This document shows, piece by piece, positions 5,240 to 6,474 of a stretch of 6,474 nt of DNA. A program made the translations under genes and the position numbers. The DNA is from Candidatus Bathyarchaeota archaeon (GTDB taxonomy: Archaea > Thermoproteota > Bathyarchaeia > Bathyarchaeales > UBA233). The notes beneath the pieces were generated by a model. That model made no database searches, was not told the origin of the DNA, and worked only from the letters and a program-made list of their open reading frames with translations. The stretch spans positions 1-6,474 of the forward strand of contig JAMDCS010000111.1 in NCBI GenBank assembly GCA_023488835.1, read 5' to 3'. Position 1 is the stretch's first letter. Every line of letters starts with the position of its first letter.

Positions 5240-5244
5240 CTCCT
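5240..5244 (-). promoter_or_regulatory. Shine-Dalgarno site deciding the GTG start of the lyase
   Basis: AGGAG on the minus strand lies in the short gap after the sdhB stop and eight bases before the GTG at 5231. It supports both the unusual start codon and translation of the lyase as part of the operon. Confidence 0.65.
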
Positions 5245-5245
5245 G

Positions 5246-5959
5246 CTATTCCACTTTAGGTTGTTGTTCTTGGATTATTTTCTTTTTGGTTCTAAGTATG
5301 GCTTCAGTGACTTTAATGTTCTTTGGACAAACCACCGTGCACATGTAATAGCTTTTGCACCCCCAAACGCCATGAGGCTTCTGCATCACCGCCAAGCGCT
5401 CCTGTACATCAGCGGTTCTAGAATCAAAAATGTAACGTTGTTCTCTTAGGATTGCTGCTGGACCGATGAATTCTTGGTCCTGTTCAGTCATGACTGGGCA
5501 AGCGCCATAGCAGCAACCGCACAGGATACATTTTAAGGCATCGTCAAATCGGCTGCGCTCTTCAGGACTTTGGCTTCTTTCCTTTTCTGGGTCAACATTC
5601 GCTATGCTTAGTGGCGTTTGCGGGTTTATCGATTTGATTCTCTCAAAAAACGGCTTTAAATCAACAATCAAATCCTTAACCACATCAAAGTACTTGAGCG
5701 GTTCAATCAGAATCTCCTTGGTGTAATCGTAGTCTTTAACTAGTTTTTGGCAAGCCAACGCAGATTGACTATTGATTGTTAAGCCGTCTGAACCGCAAAT
5801 TCCATGCGCACATGACATGCGAAAAGAAAGCGTGCTGTCCTGCTGCCATCTTACCTTGTTTAGGCAGTCAAGTATTCGCTCGTTGAACTCAGCTTCTACA
5901 ATGAATATGTCGTAGTGTGGTTCCTTGTCGATTTCAGGGTTGAAGCGGTAAACTTTCAA
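5246..5959 (-). CDS. sdhB: Succinate dehydrogenase/fumarate reductase iron-sulfur subunit
   Basis: This 237-residue subunit carries electrons between the flavoprotein and the membrane or quinone side of the complex. The N-terminal ferredoxin domain holds the [2Fe-2S] ligands Cys50, Cys55, Asp58 and Cys70; Asp in the third position also occurs in the E. coli enzyme. The C-terminal domain has CILCGCCYGACP (Cys144, 147, 150, 154) and CKSYYMCTVVCP (Cys201, 207, 211). By homology Cys144/147/150/211 bind the [4Fe-4S] cluster and Cys154/201/207 the [3Fe-4S] cluster. The two tryptophans that follow the CP motif in E. coli SdhB near the quinone are absent. There is no C-terminal CCG domain, which argues against a thiol:fumarate reductase TfrB. 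The TTG at 5959 is the conservative start; a CTG at 5971 is better placed behind the GGAGGT site. Succinate oxidation and fumarate reduction cannot be told apart from sequence. Confidence 0.93.
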   Translation of the reverse strand: MKVYRFNPEIDKEPHYDIFIVEAEFNERILDCLNKVRWQQDSTLSFRMSCAHGICGSDGLTINSQSALACQKLVKDYDYTKEILIEPLKYFDVVKDLIVDLKPFFERIKSINPQTPLSIANVDPEKERSQSPEERSRFDDALKCILCGCCYGACPVMTEQDQEFIGPAAILREQRYIFDSRTADVQERLAVMQKPHGVWGCKSYYMCTVVCPKNIKVTEAILRTKKKIIQEQQPKVE

Positions 5960-5973
5960 GGTGACCTTCAGGG

Positions 5974-6432
5974 TTAGTACCTCCGTTTTTCTGGCGCAAA
6001 CCTGCCAGCTGCGAGGGGCTTGTAGCTTTCTTTAAGCCCATTTGGCGTTTCGTTAACAAACGTGTGCTTGAACCATTCTTCGTCGTTCCTCTCTGGGTAG
6101 TCGCTGCGGAAATGGGCTCCACGGCTTTCCCTGCGCACAAGCGCTGAATAAACGATAACCTCTGCAACCCTGAGCATGTTGTTTAGCTCTAAGGCTTCCT
6201 GCAGCTCATAGTTGAAAACCTTGGACTTGTTGGTTAAGCCAATGTTTAGAAAACGTTTTTTTAGGTGGCGAATCTGAGCTAAGGCATATTCGAGGGTTTG
6301 ACCGTTTCTGAAAACGCTACACTGCTCCGTCATCAAGCACTGCATTGCTTCCCGTAAGACCGCAACATGTTCGGTGCCTTTGGATTCTAGTAAACTGTTG
6401 ATTTTATCCACAACTATGCTTTCAGCTTGCAC
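5974..6432 (-). CDS. sdhA: Succinate dehydrogenase/fumarate reductase flavoprotein, C-terminal part, apparently frameshifted
   Basis: These 152 residues are the helical and C-terminal domains of the flavoprotein subunit. Clear family marks are LREAMQCLM (26-34), VFRNGQTLEYALAQIRHLKKR (around 40-60), the helix ELNNMLRVAEVIVYSAL and RRESRGAHFRSDYPERNDEEW (100-120), then FKHT and a basic C-terminus ending EKRRY. The FAD-binding and active-site parts would lie to the right, outside the window. The GTG at 6432 is the first start in this frame, has no Shine-Dalgarno site and is unlikely to be the real beginning of a gene. The frame is closed by TGA at 6459-6457 and TAA at 6471-6469, while a neighbouring frame (6474-6414) continues the expected sequence, so a single-base deletion is the simplest explanation. 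Its stop lies 14 bases before the TTG of sdhB, indicating an operon. Confidence 0.85.
   Translation of the reverse strand: MQAESIVVDKINSLLESKGTEHVAVLREAMQCLMTEQCSVFRNGQTLEYALAQIRHLKKRFLNIGLTNKSKVFNYELQEALELNNMLRVAEVIVYSALVRRESRGAHFRSDYPERNDEEWFKHTFVNETPNGLKESYKPLAAGRFAPEKRRY
5979..5984 (-). promoter_or_regulatory. Strong Shine-Dalgarno site of sdhB inside the end of sdhA
   Basis: GGAGGT on the minus strand is an exact core match and overlaps the last codons of the flavoprotein gene. It lies seven bases before a CTG (5971-5969) and 19 bases before the TTG (5959). A weaker AGGT lies four bases before that TTG. The site shows tight translational coupling and makes the precise sdhB start uncertain. 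Confidence 0.55.
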
Positions 6433-6474
6433 TGGAAGCGGGTGAATAATTCTTGCTCAATCTTGCCTTTACTG
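6414..6474 (-). pseudogene. Upstream part of the flavoprotein gene in a different frame
   Basis: On the minus strand the frame entering from the right edge reads SKGKIEQELFTRFQ and then CKLKA before a TAG at 6416-6414. The first fourteen residues join naturally to VQAESIVVDKI of the downstream frame. Restoring one G (CAG GTG CAA in place of CAGTGCAA, near 6432) fuses them as FTRFQVQAES. This suggests a frameshift mutation or a sequencing/assembly error. The piece is too short to identify alone, so the call depends on the join. Confidence 0.5.

Noticed and set aside
5246..5959. Thiol:fumarate reductase subunit TfrB
   Set aside because: The protein ends soon after the last cysteine motif and lacks the C-terminal CCG domains of TfrB.
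5934..6167. Second minus-strand frame across the end of sdhA and the start of sdhB
   Set aside because: It overlaps two recognised subunit genes in another frame, and its basic, low-complexity product looks like a shadow.

Overview
The window looks archaeal. The first gene is a DUF424 protein, a family I know only from archaea. Start codons are preceded by TATA-like boxes at archaeal spacing and, for several genes, by Shine-Dalgarno sites. The surface-protein types (a beta-helix with an N-terminal anchor, a DUF4382 protein) and the short winged-helix regulator with two membrane helices are common in TACK-group archaea, Bathyarchaeia in particular. The exact lineage cannot be fixed from this sequence.

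Layout, left to right: (1) the C-terminal part of a DUF424 gene on the plus strand, cut by the window edge; (2) about 660 bases without a convincing gene but rich in hairpins, palindromes and phased A-tracts; (3) on the plus strand, a secreted or membrane-anchored right-handed beta-helix protein, then a small membrane-anchored winged-helix regulator; (4) a short convergent gap with U-tract terminator candidates; (5) on the minus strand, a membrane-anchored DUF4382 protein with a Thr/Pro tail, preceded by a Shine-Dalgarno site, a TATA-like box and a clear inverted-repeat operator candidate; (6) on the minus strand, an operon reading sdhA/frdA (C-terminal part only), then sdhB/frdB, then an aspartase/fumarase-family lyase, ending at a terminator-like hairpin with a U8 tract.

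How the genes fit together: the minus-strand operon joins the flavoprotein and iron-sulfur subunits of a succinate dehydrogenase/fumarate reductase to an enzyme that makes or uses fumarate. If the lyase is an aspartase, aspartate would be deaminated to fumarate. If it is a fumarase, the pair would be two adjacent steps of the TCA cycle or its reductive branch. No membrane-anchor subunit lies in the window. The plus-strand pair and the DUF4382 gene look like cell-envelope functions with a local membrane-tethered regulator.

Points that most deserve a second look: an apparent single-base frameshift in sdhA at the right edge; an sdhB start whose best Shine-Dalgarno site points to a CTG codon; mixed aspartase/fumarase signatures in the lyase; two palindromic operator candidates (620-661 and 3628-3654); and hairpin clusters in the long intergenic regions. 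No CRISPR array, tRNA, rRNA, insertion sequence or recognisable defence system was seen.
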